DNA of 64,000 nt, taken from assembly GCA_963842575.1 (NCBI GenBank), contig CAWJGS010000001.1, forward strand, positions 62,001 to 126,000, read 5' to 3'. The DNA comes from JACDER01 sp963842575. Its GTDB lineage: Bacteria > Actinomycetota > Thermoleophilia > Gaiellales > Gaiellaceae. Shown here one piece after another: positions 1 through 9,037 of this stretch (position 1 is its first letter; the number at the start of each line of letters is the position of its first letter). The notes beneath the pieces are model-generated. The model saw only the letters and a program-made list of their open reading frames with translations. It did not search any database and was not told the origin of the DNA. The position numbers and the translations under genes were made by a program.

Positions 1-115
1 TTGCGGTTAGGTGCGCCAGATGCGCTTCCTGGAGACGGTCGAGCTCCTCCTCCGAGAACTCGTCCGCGCGCGGGCCGCGCCGGAGGAGGACGAAGCTGAA
101 GCGCTCGAGCTCCAT
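1..115 (-). CDS. YciI-like protein, N-terminal part (cut by window edge)
   Basis: Only the first 38 codons are in the window; the gene runs off the left edge. The peptide begins MELERFSFVLLRRGPRAD and continues with an acidic stretch and a helix ending in EAHLAHLTA. This start is typical of the YCII-related family, small dimeric alpha/beta proteins of mostly unknown function. The ATG overlaps the stop of the upstream histidine kinase gene (TGATG at 113-117), so the two are probably co-translated. The family call rests on the N-terminus alone. Confidence 0.55.
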   Translation of the reverse strand, partial: MELERFSFVLLRRGPRADEFSEEELDRLQEAHLAHLTA

Positions 116-1521
116 CAGCCTGGGAAGACGACCTCCGCGCGCAGTCCGTCGTCGTCGGCGAGGCGCAGCGAGCCCTGGAGCTCGTCACGGACGAGCGCAC
201 GCACGATGGACAGGCCGGTGCCTTCCGGCCCGCCGTTCAGGCCCCCGCCGTCGTCCGAGATCGTCAGCAGGACGTCGCCGTTCCTCCGCGCCAGCTCGAT
301 CCGCACCGTCGCGCCGCCGTGCTCGAGTGCGTTCTGAAAGAGCTCGCTGAAGACGAGGGCAAGCGCGGTCGCGCGGTTGCCGGCCAGCGAGACCGGCTCG
401 AGCTCGGTCTCCACCTGCTTGGCCGCGCCGAGCCCTTGGACGAGCATCGCCCGGAGGCGGTCGACGAGCTCCGCCAGCTCCACGTCGTCGTCCCTGTGCT
501 CGGTCAGCACCTCGTGCACGGCGGCGATCGCGAGGATGCGGTTGACCGAGTCGTCCAGCGCCTTGCGCGGATTGACGGAGTCGGCGCTGCGCGCCTGTAG
601 ACGGAGGAGCGAGGCGACGGTCTGGAGGTTGTTCTTGACACGGTGGTGGATCTCCTGGGCGAGGACGCCGCGCATGACCGCGCGCCCGTGCTCCAGGGCG
701 ACCGCGGCGTGGTGGGCGATCGAGGCGAGCAGTGCGCGCTCCTCGTCCGTGAACGGCGTATCGCGGTCGCAGACGAGCTCGCCGATTTGCCGCCGCTTCC
801 ACCGCAACGGCATTCGCACGTTGTGCGCGCCCGCGCGGCCCTCCGGCCACGCGATCTTGCCGTCCTCGAGGACGAGCGCGGCCCCGGTCGCGCCGACTGC
901 GTCCATCGTCGTCTTGACGATCGCCTCCAGCGACTCTTCCAGGTAGAGCGACTCGGAGACCGCCTCCGAGATGCGCGCGAGCGCCTCGAGCTCGCCCACG
1001 CGGCGCCGTGCCTCCCGGTACAGCTTCGCGTGCTCGATCGGCTGCGCCACCTGGGCGGCGATCGCGAGCAACAAGTCGACCTCTGCCGGGGAGAACGACC
1101 GGGGCGCCCGCGTGCGCACGTTGAGGGCGCCGGCGAGCTTCTCCCGCGCAAGGATGGGGACGGCGAGAATCGACTCGTATTCGTCCTCGGGGAGGTTCTG
1201 GAAAGCCTTGAAACGTGGGTCGAGATGCGCCTTCTCGGCGATCATGATCGGCTCCCGGCTCGCTGCGGCCGAGCCGGTGATCCCCTCCCCGGGGCGCATC
1301 CGCGGCGTGCGCGTCATCTCCTCCACCCGCGTCCCGTGCGTCGCGCGCAGGACGAGCTCGTCCGCACGCTCGTCGTACAGGTAGACGAAGCAGGCGTCGG
1401 CTTCCAGCGCGGCCGCGACCTTGCTCGCGACCAGCGAGAGCACCTCGTCGAGGTCGAGAGTCGAGTTGACCGCCTCGATCGTCTCGGTCAGCAAGCGCAG
1501 GTGTCGTTCGCTGGCATCCAT
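115..1521 (-). CDS. GAF-GAF sensor histidine kinase, HisKA_2 type
   Basis: A 468-residue cytosolic kinase with no membrane segment or signal peptide. It has two GAF-like sensor domains (about residues 10-165 and 180-280), then a HisKA_2-type phosphoacceptor box EIHHRVKNNLQTVASLL with His292/His293, then an HATPase domain with the N-box NALEHG (398-402), G1 DDGGGLN and G2 GTGLSIV. HisKA_2 kinases often use response regulators with unusual output domains; none is in view. The ligand of the GAF domains cannot be read from the sequence. The gene is coupled to the YciI-like gene downstream and lies 26 bp from the divergent membrane-protein gene at 1548. Confidence 0.9.
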   Translation of the reverse strand: MDASERHLRLLTETIEAVNSTLDLDEVLSLVASKVAAALEADACFVYLYDERADELVLRATHGTRVEEMTRTPRMRPGEGITGSAAASREPIMIAEKAHLDPRFKAFQNLPEDEYESILAVPILAREKLAGALNVRTRAPRSFSPAEVDLLLAIAAQVAQPIEHAKLYREARRRVGELEALARISEAVSESLYLEESLEAIVKTTMDAVGATGAALVLEDGKIAWPEGRAGAHNVRMPLRWKRRQIGELVCDRDTPFTDEERALLASIAHHAAVALEHGRAVMRGVLAQEIHHRVKNNLQTVASLLRLQARSADSVNPRKALDDSVNRILAIAAVHEVLTEHRDDDVELAELVDRLRAMLVQGLGAAKQVETELEPVSLAGNRATALALVFSELFQNALEHGGATVRIELARRNGDVLLTISDDGGGLNGGPEGTGLSIVRALVRDELQGSLRLADDDGLRAEVVFPG

Positions 1522-1547
1522 CTCAGTGATTATCGTCCCGGGCTGCG

Positions 1548-2022
1548 ATGACGACCTACGACTGGCTCCTGTTCCTGCACGTCACGGGCGCTTTCCTGCT
1601 CGTGGGCGGAGCCGTCGTCGCCGATCGTCCTCGACATAGCGGCACAGAGCCGCGAGCGACCGAGCGAAATAGCGCTCCTGCTGGGCCTGGTCCGGATACC
1701 CGTCGTGGGAATCGTGATCGGAAGCATTCTGCTCCTCGTGTTCGGTTTGTGGCTGGTGGACGAGAGGGGGTACTCCTACGACGAGGCCTGGATCGTGGGC
1801 GCCATCGTTCTCCTGGTCGCAGGCAACGTCGTCGGCGCGCTCGGCGGCCGCCGCGAAGACGCGACGCGCCAACTGGCAGAGGAGCTCGCCGAGAAGGGTG
1901 ACGCTCCAAGCGTCGCCCTCAAACAACGTCTTCGCGACCCGATCTCGCTCATCCTGAGCTACTTCGGCGGCGTGGCGGTCATCGCCGCGCTCGTACTGAT
2001 GGTCTGGAAGCCGGGCGCATGA
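1548..2022 (+). CDS. Small integral membrane protein (DUF2269-like), frameshifted
   Basis: Two consecutive frames make one protein of about 157 residues if a single base is removed near 1624. The first frame gives MTTYDWLLFLHVTGAFLLVG and the +1 frame continues through IVLDIAAQSRERPSEIALLL to a stop at 2020-2022. It would have four hydrophobic segments, and its N-terminus is typical of DUF2269-like predicted membrane proteins of unknown function. The stop overlaps the ATG of the next gene (ATGA). The frameshift is net +1, like most of the other broken genes in this window, so a sequence error is the likeliest cause. Confidence 0.6.
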
Positions 2023-2462
2023 CCATCGCTTCGCTGTGCGGGCCGACCTGTGGCAGCCAGTTCTTCGTCCACGTCTTCGGCGCGCTCGCGTTGTTCGGCG
2101 GCGTCCTCGCCGTGGCGATCGTGTCGATCGCAGCACTGCGCATCCCTGACACACGCGCTGCTGCTCCGCCGCATCGCCTTCTGGACAACTCTGGTGCTGA
2201 TCGTCCCGGCGTGGATCATCATGTACTTCGGCGGCTACTGGCTGATCGGCCACGAGGGACTCGACGAGAGCACGCCGGGGTGGGCCGAAGCGGGGATCCA
2301 TCTGGCCGAAATCGCGGCCGCGCTGACGATCATTCTGCTCATTCTCGGCTGGCTCGCGCGCAGGCGGCCGCGCCTCGGACCGTGGCTGGCTGGAGTCGCA
2401 GTGCTCTACGCACTGGCGCTCGCGTCGCCTGGTTCTTCATGTCAGGGAAGCCTGACTTCTAG
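2019..2462 (+). CDS. Four-TM membrane protein, two frameshifts
   Basis: The protein begins MTIASLCGPTCGSQFFVHVF and continues in the +1 frame (HALLLRRIAFWTTLVLIVPA, then GIHLAEIAAALTIILLILGW). It returns to the first frame for the C-terminus VAWFFMSGKPDF, ending at the TAG at 2460-2462. One extra C near 2147 and one missing base near 2423 restore about 147 residues. It overlaps the preceding gene and is probably its membrane partner, perhaps a paralogue. Its 3' end overlaps the convergent glutamine synthetase gene by 4 bp. Function unknown. Confidence 0.55.
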   Translation: MTIASLCGPTCGSQFFVHVFGALALFGGVLAVAIVSIAALRIPDTRAAAPPHRLLDNSGADRPGVDHHVLRRLLADRPRGTRREHAGVGRSGDPSGRNRGRADDHSAHSRLARAQAAAPRTVAGWSRSALRTGARVAWFFMSGKPDF

Positions 2463-3811
2463 AGAACCGCCAGATAGCGCTTCATCTCCCATTCGGTGAG
2501 CTGCACGCGGTACTCGTCCCACTCCTTCCGCTTCAGCTCGACGTAACGGTCGAAGATGTGCTTGCCGAGGGCCTTGCGGGCGAGCTCTGACCCCGCGAGC
2601 TCGTCGATCGCCTCGCCGAGCGTCTCCGGGAGCGACTCGATCCCGCGCGCCTTGCGCTGCTCCGTGGTCAGGTGGTACAGGTTGGTCTCCATCGGATCCG
2701 GGAGCTCGTAGCCCTTCTCGATCCCCTCGAGCCCGGCGTGCAGCAACGCTGCGAACAGCAGGTACGGATTGCACGCGGGATCCGGGCAGCGGATCTCGGC
2801 GCGCGTCGCCTGCTCAGAGCCCGGCTTGTACAGCGGGATGCGGATCAGCGCCGAGCGGTTGCGCTGCGACCACGCGACGTACACCGGCGCCTCGTAGCCC
2901 GGCACGAGCCGCTTGTACGAGTTCACCCACTGCGCGAACACGGCGGAGATCTCACGCGCGTGTTTCAGCTGGCCGGCGATGAAGGCCTTGCCGACGTCGG
3001 AGAGGTGCCACTTGTCGTCCTCGTCGAAGAAGGCGTTGCGCCCGCCGGTGAAGAGCGACTGGTGCGTGTGCATCCCCGACCCGTTCTCGCCGAAGAGTGG
3101 CTTCGGCATGAAGGTCGCGTGGTACCCGTGCTGCTTGGCCACCTCCTTGACGATGAGGCGATAGGTGAGCATGAAGTCGCCCATGTCGAGCGCGTTCGCG
3201 TACCGGATGTCGATCTCGTGCTGGGACGGCCCCACCTCGTGGTGGTGGTACTCGACCGGGATGCCCATCGACTCGAGCGCGCGGATCGTGTCGCGGCGCA
3301 GACCGGTCGCAGCGTCCATCGTCGTCTGCGCGAAGTAGCCGCCCTCGTCGAGCGTCTCCGTTCCCTTCTCGTCCTTGAAGAGGAAGTACTCGGCCTCCGG
3401 GCCCACGTTGAAGGTGTCGAAGCCCATCGACTCCATGCGTTCGAGCGCGCGGCGGAGGACGTAGCGCGGGTCGCCTTCGTACGGCTCGCCGTCGGGAGTG
3501 ACGATGTCGCAGATCATCCGGCCGGTCTTGCCGTCGGGCAGAACGCGGTACGTCTCAGGGTCGGGGATCGCGACCATGTCCGACTCCTCGATGGCGTTGA
3601 ACCCCGTGATGGACGAGCCGTCGAAGCCCATCCCGTCGTCGAGGGCGCCCTCGACCTCGGCGATCGTGATCGAGAAGCTCTTGAGATGCCCCTCGAGATC
3701 GGTGAACCACAGCAGGACGTCGTCGATTCCCTGTTCCTTGATCTGATTGAGCACGTCCCGGCGGGACTCCTCGCTCGACGTTGCCCTGCTCCTGCTCTCG
3801 ACCACGCTCAT
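2459..3811 (-). CDS. glnA: Glutamine synthetase, type I (alpha-like length)
   Basis: 450 residues; makes glutamine from glutamate, ammonia and ATP as a dodecamer. Hallmarks are GMGFDGSSITGF, the metal-site motif GPEAEYF, the ATP-site stretch KPLFGENGSGMHTHQSL and NRSALIRIP. The length fits the shorter GSI-alpha group. A tyrosine is present in NLYHL, where adenylylated enzymes carry their target, though this does not prove modification. A strong ribosome site (AAGGAGG) lies 4 bases before the ATG. This is the first of two glutamine synthetases in the window and has no nitrogen-regulatory neighbours, unlike the second at 11.2 kb. Confidence 0.95.
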   Translation of the reverse strand: MSVVESRSRATSSEESRRDVLNQIKEQGIDDVLLWFTDLEGHLKSFSITIAEVEGALDDGMGFDGSSITGFNAIEESDMVAIPDPETYRVLPDGKTGRMICDIVTPDGEPYEGDPRYVLRRALERMESMGFDTFNVGPEAEYFLFKDEKGTETLDEGGYFAQTTMDAATGLRRDTIRALESMGIPVEYHHHEVGPSQHEIDIRYANALDMGDFMLTYRLIVKEVAKQHGYHATFMPKPLFGENGSGMHTHQSLFTGGRNAFFDEDDKWHLSDVGKAFIAGQLKHAREISAVFAQWVNSYKRLVPGYEAPVYVAWSQRNRSALIRIPLYKPGSEQATRAEIRCPDPACNPYLLFAALLHAGLEGIEKGYELPDPMETNLYHLTTEQRKARGIESLPETLGEAIDELAGSELARKALGKHIFDRYVELKRKEWDEYRVQLTEWEMKRYLAVL

Positions 3812-3899
3812 TCCGCCTCCTTAAGTGGAAAGAGCCCCGAGCGCCCGACGGCGCCCGAGGCCTCATCGCCTACGGACGGCGACACCTTACCATCGGCAC

Positions 3900-4628
3900 A
3901 TGAAGGCAAGCGAGCGAGTCGAGGTCGAGGCGCTGCGTAGCCTGTTCGACGTGCCGGAGCCGCGCGGCGTGCTGCGCGAGGCGGGCGGCGCGATCGCGAT
4001 CCGCGTCGACGGGCTGCCGATCAAGGAGCTGAACCGAATCGCGGGGCTGTACGACCTCGACGACCTGGAGGAGCTCGAAGACGTCTTCGACGACCGGCCG
4101 TACTGGATCACGCTCGACCCGGAGGCGGATCTGGACGACGAGCTGGCGGCGCGAGGATACGTCCCCGCCGGCGCGTGGCAAAAGTTCGCACGCGGCGTCG
4201 AGCCATATGCGGCGCACACGGATCTCGACGTGGGCGGTGCACGCTCGCGGGACGACGTCGCGACGTACCTGCGCCGCGCGTGGAGCATCCCGGCGCCGGA
4301 GGCCGACTGGCTCTCGGGCGTCTTCGGCCACCCCGACTGGCACTGCTTCGTCGCCTACGACGGGGACGAGGCGGTCGGGGGCGGAATGCTGTACGTGCTG
4401 GGCGAAGTCGGCTGGATCGGCGTCGCCGCCACGCAACCCGAGTACCGTGGCCGGGGAGTGCAGAACGCCGTGTTCGCCGCACGGTTCGAGCGGGCACGCG
4501 AGCTCGGTCTCCGGCAGCTCGTCACCGAGACCGGGATTGCGGACGAGCCGGGCCCCTCGTACCGCAACATGCTGCGCGCGGGCTTCGAGCCCACCTATGT
4601 GCGGCCGGTCTACACGCCGCCCGGCTGA
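3900..4628 (+). CDS. GNAT family N-acetyltransferase
   Basis: 242 residues. The C-terminal half is a GNAT fold with the acetyl-CoA loop EYRGRGVQNAVF and the helix FERARELGLRQLVTETG; the N-terminal ~120 residues are poorly conserved and acidic and may form a degenerate second domain. The substrate is unknown. The ATG at 3900 is 88 bp from the divergent glutamine synthetase start. The 3' end overlaps the convergent MFS gene by 19 bp. Confidence 0.8.
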   Translation: MKASERVEVEALRSLFDVPEPRGVLREAGGAIAIRVDGLPIKELNRIAGLYDLDDLEELEDVFDDRPYWITLDPEADLDDELAARGYVPAGAWQKFARGVEPYAAHTDLDVGGARSRDDVATYLRRAWSIPAPEADWLSGVFGHPDWHCFVAYDGDEAVGGGMLYVLGEVGWIGVAATQPEYRGRGVQNAVFAARFERARELGLRQLVTETGIADEPGPSYRNMLRAGFEPTYVRPVYTPPG

Positions 4629-5869
4629 GCCGCAGGCAGCTCCTCCAGCTCGGGCTCGCGCCCCTGGTGCGCGATCGCCCGGCCGTAGAGCGCGAGCGCG
4701 GGGGCGATCACCGCTGCACCCGTCGCCAGGGCGGCGCGGATGCCCCAGACGTTGCCGATCACGCCGAGGATTGGGCCGCCGCCCGCCTGGCCGATCGCGT
4801 TCGCCTGGCCGCTGATGGAGAGAACCGTCGCGCGCACTGACGAGTCGGTGATCTGCTCGTTCAGCCACGTCGTATACAGCGGCCCCTGCAGGTCGCGGGC
4901 GAAGAAGACGCCCAGGAGCGCGGCGATCGCGAGCCAGACGTTGCCCGTGAGCGCGAACACGAACAGCGTCGCCATTTCCATTGCGGTGAAGCCGAAGAGC
5001 CAGGTCGCGACGGCCCGCCGGCCCCCGCGCTCCACGCGCTTGATCAGGAGGCCCATCGCCGCGAAGCCCAGCACCATCCCGGCAAGCCAGAAGAGCCCGA
5101 ACCAGACGACCGGATCGAGGTGGCCGGCCGCCGGGAGCCCGATGTCGCGCAGGAAGTGCGCCTCCTTGAGCCGGTCGAACGCCTCGCTCGACATCCCCAT
5201 GAACAGCTCGACCGAGATGAGCAGAAGGATGATCGGGGCCGCCCACGCGAACCTGGCGCCGCCGAGCGCGGTCGTCTTCAGCTGCTGGAGGGCAGGCTTC
5301 CGTTCCGAGCGCGGCTGCCGCCGGAAGCCCGTCTCGGGCATGAAGAACATGCAGCCGATCCCGCATGCGACGGTGACGACGCCGCCGGCGATCACCCCGG
5401 CGCGCAGCGACCACACGCCGAGCGCGACCTGCAGGCAGAGCCCCACGACCGCACCGATGTAGCCGAGACGCTGGCCACGCAGGAAGAGCGATCCGATGTT
5501 CTCCCGGCCGACCTCGTCGGTGATCCAGGCCTGGTACGCGCCGCTCGTGAACGTGTACGAGATGCCCCAGAAGGCCCACAGCACGATCACCGCCCACGGC
5601 TCCGAGACGACCGCGACGAGCGCCCACGCCGTTCCCATCCCGAGATAGCCGATGATCAGGGACAGCCGCCGGCTGTACGTGTCGGCCACGACGCCGGTGG
5701 GGATCTCGAACAGGAAGACGGCCGCCTCCATCGCCGTCCCCATGAGAACGAGCTGGAGCGGCGAGAGGTGCAGTTCGTTGACGAGGTAGACGGCCATGAC
5801 GACGAAGGTCGTCCAGCTGAGGAAGAACTCGAGGCCGTAAAAGACCGTGGTGGCCCGCAGGCGGGTCAT
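4610..5869 (-). CDS. MFS transporter
   Basis: 419 residues with about twelve hydrophobic segments, starting MTRLRATTVFYGLEFFLSW. The loop after TM2 carries the MFS signature as GVVADTYSRRLSLIIGYLG. Members of this branch are drug or metabolite exporters; the substrate cannot be read here. The ATG at 5869 overlaps the stop of the upstream GNAT gene (ATGA), making it the last gene of the methyltransferase-GNAT-MFS string. The open frame extends upstream, but the coupled ATG is the better start. Confidence 0.85.
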   Translation of the reverse strand: MTRLRATTVFYGLEFFLSWTTFVVMAVYLVNELHLSPLQLVLMGTAMEAAVFLFEIPTGVVADTYSRRLSLIIGYLGMGTAWALVAVVSEPWAVIVLWAFWGISYTFTSGAYQAWITDEVGRENIGSLFLRGQRLGYIGAVVGLCLQVALGVWSLRAGVIAGGVVTVACGIGCMFFMPETGFRRQPRSERKPALQQLKTTALGGARFAWAAPIILLLISVELFMGMSSEAFDRLKEAHFLRDIGLPAAGHLDPVVWFGLFWLAGMVLGFAAMGLLIKRVERGGRRAVATWLFGFTAMEMATLFVFALTGNVWLAIAALLGVFFARDLQGPLYTTWLNEQITDSSVRATVLSISGQANAIGQAGGGPILGVIGNVWGIRAALATGAAVIAPALALYGRAIAHQGREPELEELPAAQPGGV

Positions 5870-6756
5870 TCCGAGAGCGGAAGCCGGCCGCGGACGCGGA
5901 TGCTGACAGCGCGGGTGACGTAGCCGAGCCTCTCGTTGGCCGCGCGCATGGCCTCGTTCCCCGACTGCGTCCAGGTGTAGAGCTCGCGCAGCCCGTTTTG
6001 CGCCGCCCATGCGAGCACGGCCCGCTTGAGCGCCGAGGCGACTCCGCGGCGGCGCCAGTCACTCCGGACCGCCGTGAGGCTGTTCTCGGCCCGGTCGGGA
6101 TGGTCGTCGTCGCGCAGAAGACCCGCACACCCGACGATCTCGCCGCCGGCGAGCGCGACGAAGGAGCCTTCGGCCCACGTGACCCACTCGCGCTTCCAAT
6201 CCTCGAGCGAAACTTCGATCGGCCGGTCGACCGCGAGATCCTGGAGCGCCTCGCGCGCGAGCTCGCGGTAGACGCGCTCGAAGAGATCGGGCCGTTCGGC
6301 CAGGGAGACGAGCTCGATCCCCGGAGGAAGGACGGGGGGCCGCTCCTCGCCAACCGCGCGAACCTGCTCGACGTCGCGGCCGACCTCGCGGAACCCGAAA
6401 CGCCGCGCGAACTCGAACGAGCCGTCGTCCTCGGTCAGCGAGCCGGCCTCGGCGAAGCCGAGGAGCTGCACATGCTCCGCCAGCGCGCGCAGCAGCGCCG
6501 TCCCCACGCCGCGCCGCCGGGCCGCCGGGAGGACGCGCGGCGCGAGAAAACCCTGCCCCGCGAGGTCGGAACGGCCGGCGATTCCCGAACCGGCAAGCTC
6601 GCCGTCCAGCTCGGCGAGCAGGAAGAGGGAGCGGGGTGTGGCGGAGCGGCGGATCTCCTCCACGCTTCCGCAGCGCTCGTTCGGGATGACGGTCATCCGC
6701 ACCTGCCGCCAGGCCTCCAAGTCGGCGTCCGTCTCGGCGGGGCGGACGGCGATCAT
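5866..6756 (-). CDS. Tandem GNAT acetyltransferase
   Basis: 296 residues beginning MIAVRPAETDADLEAWRQVR. Two GNAT halves are visible: the first has the acetyl-CoA loop ARRRGVGTALLRAL (about residue 85), the second WRRRGVASALKRAVL (about residue 240) followed by TWTQSGNEAMRAANERLGY. Such tandem proteins often have one degenerate half, and the mycothiol synthase MshD has this architecture, but nothing here fixes the substrate. ATGA overlaps link it to the methyltransferase upstream and the MFS gene downstream. Confidence 0.8.
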   Translation of the reverse strand: MIAVRPAETDADLEAWRQVRMTVIPNERCGSVEEIRRSATPRSLFLLAELDGELAGSGIAGRSDLAGQGFLAPRVLPAARRRGVGTALLRALAEHVQLLGFAEAGSLTEDDGSFEFARRFGFREVGRDVEQVRAVGEERPPVLPPGIELVSLAERPDLFERVYRELAREALQDLAVDRPIEVSLEDWKREWVTWAEGSFVALAGGEIVGCAGLLRDDDHPDRAENSLTAVRSDWRRRGVASALKRAVLAWAAQNGLRELYTWTQSGNEAMRAANERLGYVTRAVSIRVRGRLPLSE

Positions 6757-7466
6757 CCGCTCTTCTCCCACACGGACACGTGCTTCGGGCTCGCCTCGGT
6801 GAACGCTTCGTGCTTCCAGCCGGCCCAGCGCTCGCGCAACGTCATTCCGGCGAGGCGGGCCATGAGGTCGAGCTCGGCCGGCCAGGCTGCGCGGAAGGGG
6901 ATCGACCGGCGCTCCCACCGGCCGTCGACGAGCGTGAAGTGATGGGACACGAGCCGCTGCGTGTCGGCGTCGTACTCGTCGACGCCGGCGTGGTCGTCGC
7001 TCAGGTCGAAGACGGTCAGTGGCGCGCGCGGCGGCACCCCCACTTCGACGACGAAGCAGCCGCCCGGCTCGAGATGCGCGGCGACGTTCTCGAAGCACGC
7101 GGCCTGCGCGTCCTGCGTGGTCAGGTTGTTGATCGTGTTGAAGACCACGTAGGCGAGGGCGAAGCTCCTCTCGACCCGTGTCGTGGCGAAATCGCCGAAC
7201 GTGACGGGAATCAGGTCGCCGCCCGGCTTGGCGCGCAACTGAGCGACCATGTCCTCCGAGAGGTCGATGCCGTGGACGGGGATGCCGCGCTGGGCGAGCG
7301 GCAGCGCGATGCGGCCGGTCCCGATCCCGAGCTCGAGGGCGGCGCCGCCGCCGGCGAGCTCGGCGAGGAAGTCGACGGTCGCCGCGATTGCGTCGGAGTC
7401 GCCCCAAGCCCCGAGCGAGGCGTCATAGCGCTCCGCCACCGGCCCCGCGAAGTAGTCCGCGCTCAC
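6753..7466 (-). CDS. Class I SAM-dependent methyltransferase
   Basis: 237 residues with a clear Rossmann motif I (ALELGIGTGRIALPLAQRG, about residue 40), motif II around HGIDLSEDMVAQL and post-I segments typical of small-molecule methyltransferases. The substrate is unknown. It overlaps both neighbours by 4 bp (GNAT upstream at 7463, GNAT downstream at 6756), so the acetyltransferases, this methyltransferase and the MFS exporter are one transcription unit. That may suggest modification and export of a small molecule, but this is inference. Confidence 0.85.
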   Translation of the reverse strand: MSADYFAGPVAERYDASLGAWGDSDAIAATVDFLAELAGGGAALELGIGTGRIALPLAQRGIPVHGIDLSEDMVAQLRAKPGGDLIPVTFGDFATTRVERSFALAYVVFNTINNLTTQDAQAACFENVAAHLEPGGCFVVEVGVPPRAPLTVFDLSDDHAGVDEYDADTQRLVSHHFTLVDGRWERRSIPFRAAWPAELDLMARLAGMTLRERWAGWKHEAFTEASPKHVSVWEKSG

Positions 7467-9037
7467 GGCGGCGGGAGGTAGAACCAGCGGCGACCTTCGA
7501 CCGGCTGAGTGCTGAAGCCGAACTGGCGATACAAGCCTTCGCTTTCGGGGGTCGTCCCGAACACCGCCGTCCCGCAGCCTAGGCGGAGAGCCTCTTGGAG
7601 CCGCACGACCGCGAGTGCCGTGCCGATACCGCGGCGGCGCTCCTCCTCGAGAACCGCCACGTGCTCGAGCAGCACCGTGCCGCTCAGGAAGAACGCCGTG
7701 CCGAGGCCCACCGGCCGCTCGCCGCGGCGCGCGACCCAGTGGCGCACGGGCAACGGCTCGCGGTCGGGCTCCTCGTACAGGCCCGTGACGGCCGCGACGT
7801 CCAGCCAGTCCTCGAGGTCGCCCTGCCCGGTCGCCTCGCGGATCGAGACGCCGTCCGGAACCGAGGGCTCCGGCAGGTCGCCCAGCAGGGCGCCGGTGGT
7901 GACGCCGGAAGTCTCTTCGCGCAGACCCAGGCCGGAAAGGCGCTCGCGCAGCTCGTCCGAGGCCTCGAACCCGGAGCAGATCAGCGACGCCGGCTCGTCA
8001 AACCACTCGACGAGACCGTCGATGTCGGCGTCGTCGCGCTCGAGCACGATGCCGTTGTCGACATTCGAGTCCGCGCCCGTGCGAACGGCGAGCACGCCTG
8101 GCCGTCGGAGGAACTCGGCGCCGCAACCAGCGAGGTAGCGAAACCGCTCGGCATGCGCCTCCGCGTAGACGACCTCCCAGCGAGGAGGGGCGAGGACGCT
8201 CATACCGGGCCCTCGCACGAGAATCGGTCCCGGGCGCTCCTCGTACCCGAGCTTCGCCTTCTGCGCTCGCAGCGCGGCGTTCGTCACGCCCGTGGTGGTG
8301 ATCAGCTCCTCGAAGCCGCGCTCGGCCGCCCACGCGAGCTGCGCGTCGCCGAGAGCAGTGGCGATCCCCCGCCGCCGATATTCGGGGCGGACGCCGGTGA
8401 ACCCGTGCTCGAGCCGGTTCGGTTGCTCGCTGAGCGTCTGCAGGGTCGCGTAGCCGGCAACGCGGCCGTCCTCGAAGGCGACGAAGACGACGGCTGCGTT
8501 CGCAAGCTCCTGCTTCACCCACTCGTCGTAGGGGCGCGCCTTCGCCTGCCCGGCGGTGACCATGTCCGGCACCGCGGCGACCGAGACCTCGTATGCGCCC
8601 CGGCGGTGCTCCTCGCGCAACTCGAGGATTCCCTCGCGCACGTGCCCGTCTCCCGGGCGCAGGCGACGCGTCAGCTCGACATCGCGGGAGACTTCGGTGA
8701 AGCCGCGCGCCTCGGCGAAACGAAGTGACTCGGCGTCCTCAGGCTTGACCTCACCCCACGCGGACTCCTTCCCGAGCCCACGGGCCGACTCGGCGGCAGC
8801 CTGAACGAGCCCGGAGCCGATCCCTCTCCGCCGTGCGTCCGGATGCACGCGCACCATGGCGAAGGCGCTCCCGGGGACGCTGGAGTGGTTCACGTACGCG
8901 TACCCTCCGCGCTCGTCCAGAAGCATCCGGTCGCTCACCTGCCGGAGCAAGTCGATCGGCGCAGGGTGAGGCTCGACGGCGTTCGCGATACGAACACAGG
9001 CCTCGAGCTCCGCGTCCGTCCGGACCTGGCGGATCAT
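7463..9037 (-). CDS. Triple-domain GNAT protein (possibly two genes fused)
   Basis: A 524-residue open frame with three GNAT-like parts: residues ~1-130 (loop DARRRGIGSGLVQAA), ~140-278 (EYRRRGIATALGDAQ, then TTTGVTNAALRAQKAKLGYE) and ~279-524 (EERRRGIGTALAVVRL, then PESEGLYRQFGF). An internal ATG at 8203 begins MSVLAPPRWEVVY just after the natural end of domain two. Removing one G from the GGG a few bases upstream would end the first protein as RGPV-stop, with TGA overlapping that ATG. So this may be two coupled genes joined by a +1 error. The substrates are unknown. Confidence 0.7.
   Translation of the reverse strand: MIRQVRTDAELEACVRIANAVEPHPAPIDLLRQVSDRMLLDERGGYAYVNHSSVPGSAFAMVRVHPDARRRGIGSGLVQAAAESARGLGKESAWGEVKPEDAESLRFAEARGFTEVSRDVELTRRLRPGDGHVREGILELREEHRRGAYEVSVAAVPDMVTAGQAKARPYDEWVKQELANAAVVFVAFEDGRVAGYATLQTLSEQPNRLEHGFTGVRPEYRRRGIATALGDAQLAWAAERGFEELITTTGVTNAALRAQKAKLGYEERPGPILVRGPGMSVLAPPRWEVVYAEAHAERFRYLAGCGAEFLRRPGVLAVRTGADSNVDNGIVLERDDADIDGLVEWFDEPASLICSGFEASDELRERLSGLGLREETSGVTTGALLGDLPEPSVPDGVSIREATGQGDLEDWLDVAAVTGLYEEPDREPLPVRHWVARRGERPVGLGTAFFLSGTVLLEHVAVLEEERRRGIGTALAVVRLQEALRLGCGTAVFGTTPESEGLYRQFGFSTQPVEGRRWFYLPPP

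Noticed and set aside
2672..3940. A 422-codon plus-strand frame opposite glutamine synthetase
   Set aside because: Its composition is the antisense image of a real gene (Val/Arg/Leu/Glu/His-rich, no domain), while the minus strand encodes a full glutamine synthetase.
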